The translations under genes were made by a program, and so were the position numbers. A DNA stretch of 64,000 bases from an uncultured Poribacteria bacterium. GTDB taxonomy: Bacteria > Poribacteria > WGA-4E > WGA-3G. The first letter of the stretch is position 1. Every line of letters starts with the position of its first letter. This document shows, piece by piece, positions 1 to 8,695 of the stretch. Below the pieces are notes generated by a model. It was not told the DNA's origin. It searched no databases and worked only from the letters and a program-made list of their open reading frames with translations. The stretch covers positions 4,938,217-5,002,216 of the forward strand of contig OX639992.1 of NCBI GenBank assembly GCA_951828515.1, in the 5' to 3' direction.

Positions 1-150
1 GGCATGCGTTCGGTAGTGCGGTTTCGGGTGTTGTACTTGTCCGAGCCCCTTAATCCCGGCTGATGCAAGCGGGTCCGCCGCAAAAACCAGAATCGGGCTA
101 CGGGCAAGTAAATCAGTATCAGCAAGTTTGTCAAATATCCGGTTACCCAT
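1..150 (-). CDS. Partial CDS, N-terminal 50 codons, product not recognised
   Basis: An open frame starts with ATG at 150 and runs off the window edge. It is preceded by an AAAGGA ribosome-binding site, which supports it as a real start. The visible part begins MGNRIFDKLADTDLLARSPI, followed by a hydrophobic, alanine-rich stretch. It has the same orientation as priA and lies downstream of it, so it may be the last member of the housekeeping cluster. I do not recognise the family from 50 residues and assign no function. Confidence 0.55.
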   Translation of the reverse strand, partial: MGNRIFDKLADTDLLARSPILVFAADPLASAGIKGLGQVQHPKPHYRTHA

Positions 151-171
151 GTATAATTATTCCTTTAAATT

Positions 172-286
172 AACTATCAGCAAATTGGCTGTCAGCTTTC
201 TGCCATTGGCTGTCGGTTGAGAGATACTCGTTTAGCAAATGCCTCTTGTGACTGACTGCCGACTGCTGATGGCTGACGGCTATTAG
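172..286. repeat. Palindromic repeat family A copy, priA 3' junction
   Basis: The left arm is rich in CAGC/TGTCAG words and the right arm reads ACTGACTGCCGACTGCTGAT. The centre carries a degenerate GATACTCGTTTAGC…GCCTCTTGT core. It overlaps the priA stop codon, so the last codons of priA lie at the element edge. It is one of more than 20 related copies in this window. Confidence 0.7.
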
Positions 287-2856
287 AGGATACTCGTTGG
301 ATCGATGTCTATCACAAACTCAATAGCATTCGATTTAATAGCGACGGGTGGCTCGTCAGTTAAGTGCTTAAGGAGTTGACTGATTCTCTCAACGGAACTG
401 CTTCGAAGTAAAAAATGCCACCGAAATTTTCCTTCGATTTTCGAGAGCGGTGCTGGCGCGGGACCGAGGATGTCTACGTCGGCTTCTCTCTCATCTAACT
501 GAGCGGCAGGGGCTGGATCTGTCTGCCAAACCTGAAGTTGATCCCGGACAGCGTGCGCCGCCTCTTCAACCTGTTTTTCGTCCGCGCCACGGAGTAGGAG
601 CGTCCCGACATGCGAGAAAGGTGGATATCGTAACGCCCCGCGTGCTTCAACCTCTTGCGCATAGAAACCGAGATAATCGTGATTCTGTGCAGCGGAAATA
701 CAGTAATGATCAGGCATATAGGTCTGAATAACGACTTTCCCCTCAAGTTCGGCGCGCCCTGAACGTCCAGCGACCTGTGTCAACAGACTAAACGTCTGCT
801 CACTCGCTCGAAAGTCCGGTAGATTCAAACTGGTATCCGCGGCGATGACCCCGACAAGTGTGACATTCGGGAAGTCTAACCCCTTTGATACCATCTGTGT
901 GCCTATCAGAATATCAATCTCCTGTTGCTCAAATGCGCGCAAAATCTGCTGATGTGCGTTCTTTCGTGTCGTGGAATCGGCATCAAACCGTTTTACACGT
1001 GCCTGTGGAAACGCTTTCCTTACCTCTTGTTCAACCGCTTCTGTCCCCAATCCAAAATAACGGATAGCTGGGCTGCTACACTGTGGACAGGTCGGATGTG
1101 TCGGACGTTTATCACCACAATGATGACAAACGAGGCGTTTCGTTTCAAAGTGAAAAGTCAATGAGATAGAGCAATTTTCGCAGCGTTCAACATAACCACA
1201 CGTTCGGCAAAACACGTATGTGGAATGCCCGCGTCTGTTGAGAAACAGTATGATTTGCTCTTGCCTTTCCAACCGTTCTTGAATCGAACTTCGGAGGATA
1301 TCGGAGAAGATGGTGCGGTTGCCTTTTTTCAATTCCGTCCGCATATCCACAATGTGGACATCGGGCATTTTTCTATCAAGCACACGATCTGGTAAACTGA
1401 GAAGCCGATAACTCCCGTTTTTCGCACGATGAAAACTTTCGAGGGAAGGGGTCGCACTCCCAAGTAGGACAGGGCAGTTTGAGAGTTCACCCCGTTTCTG
1501 TGCTACCTCCCGTGCGTGGTAACGCGGGACGTTATCCGACTTATAGGACTCTGAATGCTCTTCGTCTATAATCAGCATACCGAGTTCTTTCACTGGGGCA
1601 AAGACAGCAGAACGCGGTCCAATCACGATATCCGCTTCACCTTTCTGGATGCGATGCCACTGATCATAACGTTCTCCATCACTCAACCGACTGTGTAGCA
1701 GTGCCACCCGTTCCCCGAACCTCCCAACAAACCGGGAGGTTGCCTGAGGTGTGAGCGATATTTCTGGCACTAACGCAATGATAGATTTCCCGCTTCCAAG
1801 AACTTCTGTCATCGCTTGCATGTAGACCTCGGTTTTTCCGCTCCCCGTTACACCGTGGAGCAGAAACGTGGGTGAACTTTCAGCCGCAGAGCCGGAGGAC
1901 GCATCCATAGCATGCGGTGCGAGTATATTTTGGATCTCCGCGAACGCCATTGATTGTGCAGAATTCAAGTCAAGCGGCTGTGTTGACGCGATCGGTTCAG
2001 AACTCAAAGGGTTACGAACGGCTTGTGCGCGTGTAATATGAACAAAACCCCGCCTTTCAAGCGTGCGGAGCAGAGAGATGCTGGCATTCACTTGTTTGGT
2101 TAGGCCGGCTGTCGCCAAAGGCGCACCTTCATCAAGCAGGAGTTGCAAAATCTCGGCATGCTTCGCAGCGGCAACGTGCCGACGGTTGCTCGGTCGCGCA
2201 CCAGATGCATCTTCAGAACCGTCCACTTCACCCTTGAGTCGATCAATTTCCGCCTTGATATCAGTTGGCGGTGAAGCTAAAGTCGCTACAGAAGTTAACA
2301 GCGTGTTGGCTTTCGGTTTGTGGGTGATATTAAGGCTAACGATCCCTTTTTCTTGTAGCGCGGTAATCTTTGGACGGAGATTCTGGTAACTTATACCCAC
2401 GCGGCGGGCGAGTTGATTCAGAGATAGCTCACCCTCTGCTTCCAAAAGTGCGACGAGTTCCTTTTGGACTTTTCCCGGTGGGACGGGGGCTCCCGGTAAG
2501 AGTTGCACCTTCTGTTCTTTCTGCGTTCGCACAGCAGACGGCACAGCGCAAAAGAGCGCGAGTCCCCACGAGCAGACATAATATTCCGCCATCCATTGGG
2601 TAAGTGTGAGCAAATCAGTAGAGAAGGTCGGGGTTTCTTCAAGGCAGTCGGAAATATCTTTGATAATATCCGGATCAAGATCGGTTTCATCGAGGCGTTC
2701 AACGACAACCCCTTCTTGACGCGTCCCTCGGAACGGTGCTAACACCCGGGTTCCGAGTTGTAAAGTGGCATCCATCTGCGGCGGCACACCGTAGGTGAAC
2801 ACTCGATCGACCGATAGCGGAAAAACGATGTTTGCGTAACGCATTTCTTTACCCAT
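283..2856 (-). CDS. priA: Primosomal protein N' (replication restart helicase PriA)
   Basis: PriA is a 3'-5' superfamily 2 helicase that recognises stalled or collapsed forks and reloads the replicative helicase. Visible features in order: the N-terminal 3'BD-type domain (YANIVFPLSVDRVFTYGVP), a winged-helix-like region around 130-290, Walker A GVTGSGKT (335-342), the DEEH box (431-434), and eight zinc-ligand cysteines (550, 553, 559, 562, 577, 580, 590, 593). At 857 residues it is longer than E. coli PriA (732), because of extra sequence before the helicase core. The annotated start gives MGKEM; Met5 has a purine-rich GGGTAAAG just ahead and could be the true start. It lies downstream of udg, 82 bp away, with no palindromic repeat in that gap. 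Confidence 0.97.
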   Translation of the reverse strand: MGKEMRYANIVFPLSVDRVFTYGVPPQMDATLQLGTRVLAPFRGTRQEGVVVERLDETDLDPDIIKDISDCLEETPTFSTDLLTLTQWMAEYYVCSWGLALFCAVPSAVRTQKEQKVQLLPGAPVPPGKVQKELVALLEAEGELSLNQLARRVGISYQNLRPKITALQEKGIVSLNITHKPKANTLLTSVATLASPPTDIKAEIDRLKGEVDGSEDASGARPSNRRHVAAAKHAEILQLLLDEGAPLATAGLTKQVNASISLLRTLERRGFVHITRAQAVRNPLSSEPIASTQPLDLNSAQSMAFAEIQNILAPHAMDASSGSAAESSPTFLLHGVTGSGKTEVYMQAMTEVLGSGKSIIALVPEISLTPQATSRFVGRFGERVALLHSRLSDGERYDQWHRIQKGEADIVIGPRSAVFAPVKELGMLIIDEEHSESYKSDNVPRYHAREVAQKRGELSNCPVLLGSATPSLESFHRAKNGSYRLLSLPDRVLDRKMPDVHIVDMRTELKKGNRTIFSDILRSSIQERLERQEQIILFLNRRGHSTYVFCRTCGYVERCENCSISLTFHFETKRLVCHHCGDKRPTHPTCPQCSSPAIRYFGLGTEAVEQEVRKAFPQARVKRFDADSTTRKNAHQQILRAFEQQEIDILIGTQMVSKGLDFPNVTLVGVIAADTSLNLPDFRASEQTFSLLTQVAGRSGRAELEGKVVIQTYMPDHYCISAAQNHDYLGFYAQEVEARGALRYPPFSHVGTLLLRGADEKQVEEAAHAVRDQLQVWQTDPAPAAQLDEREADVDILGPAPAPLSKIEGKFRWHFLLRSSSVERISQLLKHLTDEPPVAIKSNAIEFVIDIDPTSIL

Positions 2857-2938
2857 AGAACAACAGTCAGTCGTGTGTTGTGGATGTTACAATTGTTCTC
2901 ATACACCACACGTTTTACTCACCGCTGATAATCTTTCT

Positions 2939-3658
2939 TTAGCCTTCCGCTAAAAACGCAAGCACCTTTTTAACATCTTCCCACACATCACGTTTGCCAT
3001 TCGGATTTCTGAGCAGGTATGCGGGGTGATACGTCGGCATAACCACTGGCGGTTTTTTATGTGGAAGGACGTGGAGTCCTGCTACTTTACACGGATGGAA
3101 CTCCCCACGCAGTTTTGTAATCCCGATTTTCGTCCCAAGCATCATCTGTGCCGCAAAACTTCCGAGGGCTACAATCACCTTCGGCTGAATGAGCTCTATC
3201 TGACGCACTAAATAAGGACTACACGTTTCGACCTCATTGGATTCAGGATTCCGGTTGCTCGGAGGACGACATTTCAGTACATTGGCGATGTAGACATCCT
3301 CGCGCTTGAGGTTCATCCCTGACTCAATGATTTGCGTCAGCAATTGACCGGCTCTACCGACAAAAGGTTCACCTTGTCGATCCTCATCAGCCCCCGGTGC
3401 CTCACCGATGAACATAAGGTCAGCTTCCGCATTTCCAACACCAAAAACGACACTATTCCGTGTTTCGTGCAACGGACATTTGGTGCAACTTGCGGCATCC
3501 GTAGCCAACGCAGGCAGATCGAAGTTCGCATACGGCGATTCCCGTTCAGGTTCGCTTAACTCTGATTCCATAAAACCGAGTTTAAGTTGTTCTTCCACGT
3601 ATTCCCTCACACTTGCAACAAGTTCTATATAATCTTTTTTGAGACTGTCTCTATCCAT
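2939..3658 (-). CDS. Type-4 (family 4) uracil-DNA glycosylase, [4Fe-4S]
   Basis: It excises uracil from DNA as the first step of base excision repair. The water-activating motif GEAPGADEDRQGEPFVGRAG (85-104) is typical of family 4 enzymes. Four cysteines at 58, 61, 130 and 146 have the C-x2-C…C-x15-C spacing used for the iron-sulfur cluster, and a C-terminal HPAYLLRNP motif matches the DNA-intercalation loop. Length (239) fits, with a short extra N-terminal helix of about 45 residues of the kind often seen when the protein is annotated as SPO1 DNA polymerase-like. It sits between rseP and priA on the same strand; the 175-bp gap to rseP is filled by a palindromic repeat, so tight co-transcription is uncertain. 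Confidence 0.93.
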   Translation of the reverse strand: MDRDSLKKDYIELVASVREYVEEQLKLGFMESELSEPERESPYANFDLPALATDAASCTKCPLHETRNSVVFGVGNAEADLMFIGEAPGADEDRQGEPFVGRAGQLLTQIIESGMNLKREDVYIANVLKCRPPSNRNPESNEVETCSPYLVRQIELIQPKVIVALGSFAAQMMLGTKIGITKLRGEFHPCKVAGLHVLPHKKPPVVMPTYHPAYLLRNPNGKRDVWEDVKKVLAFLAEG

Positions 3659-3689
3659 AATGGCTTTCAGGACCGGTTTTCTACGAAAA

Positions 3690-3836
3690 CCCTTCAGTTG
3701 CCAGCAATCAGCGGAAATAGTTATCAGTCTTCAGTTATCGGTTAAGAGGTTTTCGTTTGACAGAACCCTCTTGTAACTGACTGCTGATTGCTGACTGCTG
3801 ATTGCTGATTGCTGATTGCTATTTTGCCGACCGCTA
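3690..3836. repeat. Palindromic repeat family A copy, rseP-udg junction
   Basis: It shows the consensus layout well. The left arm is CAGCAATCAGC…TCAGTTATC, the core is AAGAGGTTTTCGTTTGAC…CCCTCTTG, and the right arm is ACTGACTGCTGATTGC followed by three further CTGATTGCTG units. The element reaches into the last codons of rseP, and its edge supplies the TAG stop. Confidence 0.85.
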
Positions 3837-5525
3837 ATTCCGCAAATCGTGAATCAGGGATATACCATCGAACCAAGTGATGTACAGGAAGAGCGCAATC
3901 AGGAGAACAATACAAATCTGTTGAACAATCTCTTGTGCTTTCCGGGGCATGGGTCTGCCACGGATCTTCTCAACAGCAAAAAACAGCAGTTGCCCCCCGT
4001 CAGCAATCGGAATTGGTAACAGATTAACGATGCAAAGATTGATACTAATGAACCCAATGAAAAAGAGAACGCTGCTCAACCCAACCCTGTCAAACATGCG
4101 GCTCGTGGCGTTCGCAATACCAATTGGACCCGCGAGATGCTTCGGTGATACTTCACCACCTACTAACTGTTGTAAGGTTCTACCCACAGTTGTAAACGTC
4201 AACCATGTCGCTTCAACGCCTTTCCCGAATCCGGTCAAAAAGTTGTAATCGGGCAAAGGTGCGGTCTTCGCAGCAAATTCCATTCCACTTAAGGAAGTCT
4301 GCCACGCCAATCCGAAGAGTGCCCCCTCAGTATCGGTTTCCACTGAACTTTGAGAGTCCACGGGGAGTGTTACTTTTTGCAGGCTACCGTCTCGCATCAA
4401 TCCGACTTCGATCGGTTGACTTGACATCGTCTTGAGTTCCGAATAGAGCGTTGCATTGTCTACTGATGTTCCATTAAGCGTCACAAGTACGTCTGCATCT
4501 TGGATCCCAGCGTTTTGCGCAATGCTACTCTCTTGGATGCTCGCTTTCACACGCCAGCGTACCGGCAATTCGAGTGTGAGCGTCTCATCGTCACGGCGAA
4601 TACCGAGTGCCAGTGCTTCTTGATTTTCGCTAATACTTTGGTAAAGTGCCTGATATTTTTCATTACGCCAGTCTTCGGAAACGTGCCAGACACCATACCC
4701 AAAATAGGGAACGTTGTGGAGCCTCTTGCCGTTGATGCTCTCAATTTGGTCGCCGACTTGAATCCCAGCGTGTGCCGCGGGGCTTCCTTCTTCGATATAA
4801 CTGACAATTGTCTCGGATCTACTGCTCACTCGAATGATACCTATATCTCCTCTGACACTCGGCTCAGCATCCGGTCTAACAGAGAGGAACTTGCGTTCAC
4901 CATTCCGTTCCACAACGAGGTCAAGCGGTTTATTTGCGCTGGTAAAAACTCGTGTTTGAAACATCGCCCAATGGCTAATCGGGGTGCCATTGACGGAAAT
5001 AATCGTATCGCCAGGCATGAGCCCGCCCACCGCACCGGGTCCATCATCAGCGACCCAGCCGATCTGAATTGCCTCTTTTTCACCGAGCGGTAAGCCTGTT
5101 AATCCACCAACCAACCGAGCGGAATCCGTGTTAAGCCCAGTCGCAAAGACAAGCCAATATACCAATACACCAAACAATAGATTAACCGCGGGACCCGCGG
5201 CGACAACAAAGGCGCGACTGCCGATCGGGGCACTCGCAAATTCGCCATGCGCACCAGTTTGTTCGCTTGGATTCTCCCCCTCCATTTGAACATAGCCACC
5301 AAATGGCAATAATGAGATTCTATAATCTGTTTCATCTCGCTGAAATCCAATGAGTTTCGGACCAAAGCCGAGGGAGAAAGTGTTTACTTTGATACCGCAC
5401 CGTTTTGCCGCATAAAAATGACCGAGTTCATGAATGAAGATAATGAACCCGAGCGGAATAATTGCGAGAAATGCCGTTTTTATGTACGGAATTACGGAGC
5501 TAATCAGGTCAACGATAAATTCCAT
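3834..5525 (-). CDS. rseP: RIP metalloprotease RseP (site-2 protease, M50B)
   Basis: This is an integral inner-membrane zinc protease for regulated intramembrane proteolysis, e.g. of anti-sigma factors or leftover signal peptides. The active site HELGH is at 32-36 in the first membrane helix, and the C-terminal NLLPIPIADGG motif supplies the third zinc ligand. Three PDZ-like segments lie between (around GAVGGLMPGD, AAHAGIQVGD and AQNAGIQDAD); two is usual, which explains 563 residues against about 450 in E. coli. I chose the ATG at 5525, preceded by GAGGT at a good distance, over an upstream ATG at 5594. The extra 23 residues of the longer form would be encoded by the neighbouring repeat. It follows dxr, the usual order. 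Confidence 0.95.
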   Translation of the reverse strand: MEFIVDLISSVIPYIKTAFLAIIPLGFIIFIHELGHFYAAKRCGIKVNTFSLGFGPKLIGFQRDETDYRISLLPFGGYVQMEGENPSEQTGAHGEFASAPIGSRAFVVAAGPAVNLLFGVLVYWLVFATGLNTDSARLVGGLTGLPLGEKEAIQIGWVADDGPGAVGGLMPGDTIISVNGTPISHWAMFQTRVFTSANKPLDLVVERNGERKFLSVRPDAEPSVRGDIGIIRVSSRSETIVSYIEEGSPAAHAGIQVGDQIESINGKRLHNVPYFGYGVWHVSEDWRNEKYQALYQSISENQEALALGIRRDDETLTLELPVRWRVKASIQESSIAQNAGIQDADVLVTLNGTSVDNATLYSELKTMSSQPIEVGLMRDGSLQKVTLPVDSQSSVETDTEGALFGLAWQTSLSGMEFAAKTAPLPDYNFLTGFGKGVEATWLTFTTVGRTLQQLVGGEVSPKHLAGPIGIANATSRMFDRVGLSSVLFFIGFISINLCIVNLLPIPIADGGQLLFFAVEKIRGRPMPRKAQEIVQQICIVLLIALFLYITWFDGISLIHDLRN

Positions 5526-5542
5526 GATATTTATTACCTCAT

Positions 5543-5646
5543 TATGAGTATCAGTTATCAGGGACTTGTTTGTGACGTGATTCTTACTCGCCACATGCTT
5601 TAACTGACAACTGACGACTGAAAGGATTTTTTAATCCGTCGTGATA
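5543..5646. repeat. Palindromic repeat family A copy with nested mini-hairpin, dxr-rseP junction
   Basis: The arms are GTATCAGTTATCAG and AACTGACAACTGACGACTGA. Inside the right arm sits a second small palindrome, GGATT-TTTT-AATCC, the same position and type as the nested hairpin in the tamB copy near 51,582. The core is degenerate. Confidence 0.6.
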
Positions 5647-5647
5647 A

Positions 5648-6817
5648 CTATTTTTTTTGTTTTTTTATTATTGAACGTGCTGTCGATTTTGCCCAACGAT
5701 CAACCTCAAGGATATCCGGAAGTGTCGGGTCAGCGATCACCTCATGCGCATCCATCACACGTGCGAGGATCGCAGGAATATCCATAAATCCGATGCATGT
5801 ATCGAGAAAAGCCTCCACGACCACTTCATCTGCGCTACTGAGCACTACGGGGAGTGTACCACCAACTTCTGCCGCTGTATACGCCAGTGAGAGACATGGA
5901 AATTTTTCAAAGTCAACCGGTTCAAAGTGTAGTGTGCGTGCCTCCGTCAAATCCAAACGTGGTACTGGTGTTGAGAGTCTCTGCGGATAGGTTAAAGCGT
6001 ATTGGATCATAATACGCATATCTGTGGGTCCCAGTTGTGCGAGTGTGGAGCCATCTGTCCATTCCACCATAGAATGGACAATGCTCTCTGGATGGACGAC
6101 AATATCAATCTTCGAGAGTTCTATGTCAAACAACCATTTCGCCTCAATGACCTCCAGCCCTTTGTTCATCATTGTCGCCGAGTCTATTGTGATTTTCTGT
6201 CCCATCTTCCAATTCGGGTGCTGAAGTGCTTGCTGTGGTGTGACGGAATAGAGTCCCTCTTTCGGTGTGTCTCGGAAGGGTCCGCCTGACGCGGTAATCA
6301 GGAGTCGGTGGATATCTGACTGCTGGTCGCGCGTACCTTCCAAACATTGGAAAATGGCGCTCATTTCACCATCTATCGGTATCAAGTTAACACCGTTTGT
6401 TTGGACAGCCGCATTAACAAGAGCGCCAGCCATCACCATGACCTCTTTATTAACAAAAGCGATGTCCTTACCGGCGTTAATCGCTGCCAAAGTCGGTAGC
6501 AACCCCGCACTTCCGCCCATTCCATCCAGGACTTGAGACGCTTGTGGCATCGTCGCTACGGTTTGAAGTCCCTCGGTGCCAGCGAGCACTTGCGTGCAGT
6601 TGAGGTCTCGAATCCGTTCTCGGAGTTGTGCCGCCGCTGTGGGTTCATTTAAAGCCACCAATGCTGGACGATACCGTCGAATCTGTCGTTCAAGGGTATC
6701 AACATCCCGGTTCGCCGCAAGACCGACGACCTTAAATTCGTCAGTATGCGTTTCAACGACGCTGAGGGTGTTCTTCCCAATAGAACCCGTGCTACCAAGT
6801 ATGGCGATGTGCTTCAT
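5648..6817 (-). CDS. dxr: 1-deoxy-D-xylulose 5-phosphate reductoisomerase (Dxr/IspC)
   Basis: It converts DXP to 2-C-methyl-D-erythritol 4-phosphate with NADPH, the first committed step of the MEP isoprenoid pathway. It opens with the NADPH-binding GSTGSIGKNTL and contains VNKEVMVMAG, PIDGEMSAIFQCL, ITASGGPFRD, the metal/substrate loop HPNWKMGQKITIDSATMMNK and HPESIVHSMVEW. Length (389) is standard. Its partner dxs lies at 44,335-46,182, so both entry steps are in this window. The start has no obvious Shine-Dalgarno sequence because a palindromic repeat abuts it. Confidence 0.97.
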   Translation of the reverse strand: MKHIAILGSTGSIGKNTLSVVETHTDEFKVVGLAANRDVDTLERQIRRYRPALVALNEPTAAAQLRERIRDLNCTQVLAGTEGLQTVATMPQASQVLDGMGGSAGLLPTLAAINAGKDIAFVNKEVMVMAGALVNAAVQTNGVNLIPIDGEMSAIFQCLEGTRDQQSDIHRLLITASGGPFRDTPKEGLYSVTPQQALQHPNWKMGQKITIDSATMMNKGLEVIEAKWLFDIELSKIDIVVHPESIVHSMVEWTDGSTLAQLGPTDMRIMIQYALTYPQRLSTPVPRLDLTEARTLHFEPVDFEKFPCLSLAYTAAEVGGTLPVVLSSADEVVVEAFLDTCIGFMDIPAILARVMDAHEVIADPTLPDILEVDRWAKSTARSIIKKQKK

Positions 6818-6825
6818 GTTTTATG

Positions 6826-6975
6826 GTTGTCGGTTGTCGGTTCGCCTACTACGCAGGCTTTCAGTCTGCCTCGCAGTGAGAGTTACAAGAAGGGTCATCG
6901 CTTCTGACGACTTTCCAACTTCCCAAGACTTTCACGTCCTCTTTGTTGATGGCTGACCGCTGACTGCCGACAGCC
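6826..6975. repeat. Palindromic repeat family A copy, cdsA-dxr junction
   Basis: It starts with TGGTTGTCGGTTGTCGGTTC and ends with GATGGCTGACCGCTGACTGCC. The middle is replaced by unrelated sequence including a CGCAGGCTTTCAGTCTGCCTC stretch, so this copy is diverged or composite. It fills the gap almost entirely. Confidence 0.6.
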
Positions 6976-6978
6976 AAT

Positions 6979-7809
6979 CTAAAAGTGTCCTGTCAATGCC
7001 AGATAGTAATAGAGCACGGGTGTGGTAAAAATGAGGCTGTCGCACCTATCAATAAATCCACCGTGCCCAGGGATAATGTGTCCGGAGTCCTTAACACCAG
7101 CAGTTCGCTTCATCAGGGAAGCACTGAGATCTCCAAGTTGTCCCAAAACGCTGAGTAGCAGTCCAATAAAGACAGCGTTCCCCCAAGACAGCGTTCCTTT
7201 CAAAAGGAGTGTACTCAACAAGAAACTCGTTAAAGTGCCGACGACCAACCCACCAATAGTCCCTTCGATTGTTTTTCGTGGACTGACTGGTGTGCCGAGT
7301 TTGTGTTTGCCGAACGCTCTGCCGACGAGATACGCGCCAGTATCGCTACACCAAACGATTCCAGCCAAGAGGAAAATAAGTTGTCTACCGATCGGTTCCG
7401 CATTTCGGAGCAAGATGAGATGGTAGCCTAATGCCCAACCGATCGTTAAAATACCCGTTAGTTTCAGCGTAACAGCGAGCAATTCACCGGCGACCTTCGC
7501 CCTAAAAATACTTTCTGCGAAAATATAAATGAATACGAAGGTAAAGTAACTGAATATGAGCGTTGAGGCAGAGATCGTCTGTGTAAGTGTCGGCAAAAAA
7601 TACGCGCATAAACAGAACACACCCGTCAAGAGTGCCGGTATCACTGGATTCAATTTTTCCGTGAAGTGTTGCGCTAAACGACAGTACTCGACTTGCATCA
7701 TCACCACAGCGACAGATACAAGCAGCAGGTAGAGCCAATCTCCTCTATAAATAATTAAGAGGACTAACGGCACCAGCACAACCACACTCAGGGCTCTCCG
7801 CCAAAACAT
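6979..7809 (-). CDS. cdsA: Phosphatidate cytidylyltransferase
   Basis: It makes CDP-diacylglycerol from phosphatidic acid and CTP for phospholipid synthesis. The polytopic membrane protein (276 residues, about seven hydrophobic segments) carries the family signature near the C-terminus: SASLMKRTAGVKDSGHIIPG followed by HGGFIDRCDS, and the SPRKTIEG motif before it. It lies between frr and dxr, the classical position, although uppS, which usually precedes it, is absent. There is no clear ribosome-binding site; a family A repeat ends just upstream of the ATG. Confidence 0.96.
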   Translation of the reverse strand: MFWRRALSVVVLVPLVLLIIYRGDWLYLLLVSVAVVMMQVEYCRLAQHFTEKLNPVIPALLTGVFCLCAYFLPTLTQTISASTLIFSYFTFVFIYIFAESIFRAKVAGELLAVTLKLTGILTIGWALGYHLILLRNAEPIGRQLIFLLAGIVWCSDTGAYLVGRAFGKHKLGTPVSPRKTIEGTIGGLVVGTLTSFLLSTLLLKGTLSWGNAVFIGLLLSVLGQLGDLSASLMKRTAGVKDSGHIIPGHGGFIDRCDSLIFTTPVLYYYLALTGHF

Positions 7810-7814
7810 ATTTT

Positions 7815-7945
7815 TTTAATGGTTTTCAGCTTTAATAGTTTTCAGTCTTCGGTCTTCAGTTTTCAGGCACAAGAGGCTTCTGTTAAACGAACACCTCTTA
7901 ACTGACAACTGATAACTGACAACCGATAACTATTCCTTCCGATAA
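7815..7945. repeat. Palindromic repeat family A copy, frr-cdsA junction
   Basis: It has a clear core, AAGAGGCTTCTGTTAAACGA followed by ACACCTCTTAACTGAC. The right arm ends in three ACTGATAACTGACAACC-like units, and the left arm in TTTTCAGTCTTCGGTC. It occupies the whole gap where uppS would be expected. Confidence 0.8.
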
Positions 7946-7952
7946 CTCTTCC

Positions 7953-8540
7953 TCAAGTTTCTAATAACTCGGATTCTTTTGCCTCCGTCAACTCGGTAAT
8001 CTGGTCGATGTACCTATCCGTAAGTTGCTGAACCGGATCTGCACTCGCTTTTCCACGCTTCTTATCGCCCCCACGCCCTCTGCTTTTACTGCCACCACCA
8101 GCATCACCACCTTCGCTCTTTTTAACGGCTTCGTTGGCGTCGCGGCGGATATTCCGAATTGCAACCTTACCCTCTTCGGCGAGTTTACGCACGACCTTCG
8201 TTAACTCGGTCCTGCGCTCCAATGTGAGTTCGGGAACTTGGATTCGGATAACGTTTCCGTCATTGTTCGTTGAGAGTCCCAAATCTGAGTGGGCGATCGC
8301 TTTCTCAATTTCTGTAATTAACGTTTTGTCCCAAGGTTGAATGACAAGCAGTCTCGGTTCAGGGGTGGTAATCGTGCCGACCTGACTCAGTGGACTTTTG
8401 CTACCGTAATACGTAACATTTACCTGATCTAAGAGTGCTGGTGTCGCACGTCCCGTTTGTACATGCGACAATTTCGTTGCTGTTGCTTCGACTGTCTTCT
8501 GCATCCGGGACTCAGTCTGTTGAAGAATTTGTTGTTGCAT
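7953..8540 (-). CDS. frr: Ribosome recycling factor
   Basis: With EF-G it splits the post-termination ribosome. The N-terminal three-helix-bundle half (MQKTVEATATKLSHVQTGRA) and the domain II segment (YYGSKSPLSQVGTITTPEPR) are conserved, as is the helix RNIRRDANEAVKKSE. At residues about 141-166 a low-complexity GGDAGGGSKSRGRGGDKKRG segment replaces the usual acidic loop, taking the protein to 195 residues instead of about 185. The final helix (QLTDRYIDQITELTEAKESE) is intact. A GGGAAG site precedes the ATG. It follows tsf, but the normal intervening pyrH is missing. Confidence 0.96.
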   Translation of the reverse strand: MQQQILQQTESRMQKTVEATATKLSHVQTGRATPALLDQVNVTYYGSKSPLSQVGTITTPEPRLLVIQPWDKTLITEIEKAIAHSDLGLSTNNDGNVIRIQVPELTLERRTELTKVVRKLAEEGKVAIRNIRRDANEAVKKSEGGDAGGGSKSRGRGGDKKRGKASADPVQQLTDRYIDQITELTEAKESELLET

Positions 8541-8548
8541 CTGATCTT

Positions 8549-8685
8549 CCCTTAATAGTTGTCAGTCGTCAGCAGCCAGCAGTCAGTCACAAGAGGGATA
8601 TGATATTCCTAACACCTCTTTTAACTGACGACTATTCCCTCTGACAACTGATAACTGAAAACTGAAAACTATTCACCATAAATGG
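8549..8685. repeat. Palindromic repeat family A copy, tsf-frr junction
   Basis: The left arm is TAGTTGTCAGTCGTCAGCAG, the core ACAAGAGGGATATGATATTC…ACACCTCTTTTAACTGACGA, and the right arm GACAACTGATAACTGAAAAC. It stands where pyrH normally lies. Confidence 0.8.
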
Positions 8686-8695
8686 TCCTGTATTT

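Noticed and set aside
3816-4019. 67-codon plus-strand frame at the rseP end
   Set aside because: Antisense to rseP; starts in a palindromic repeat.
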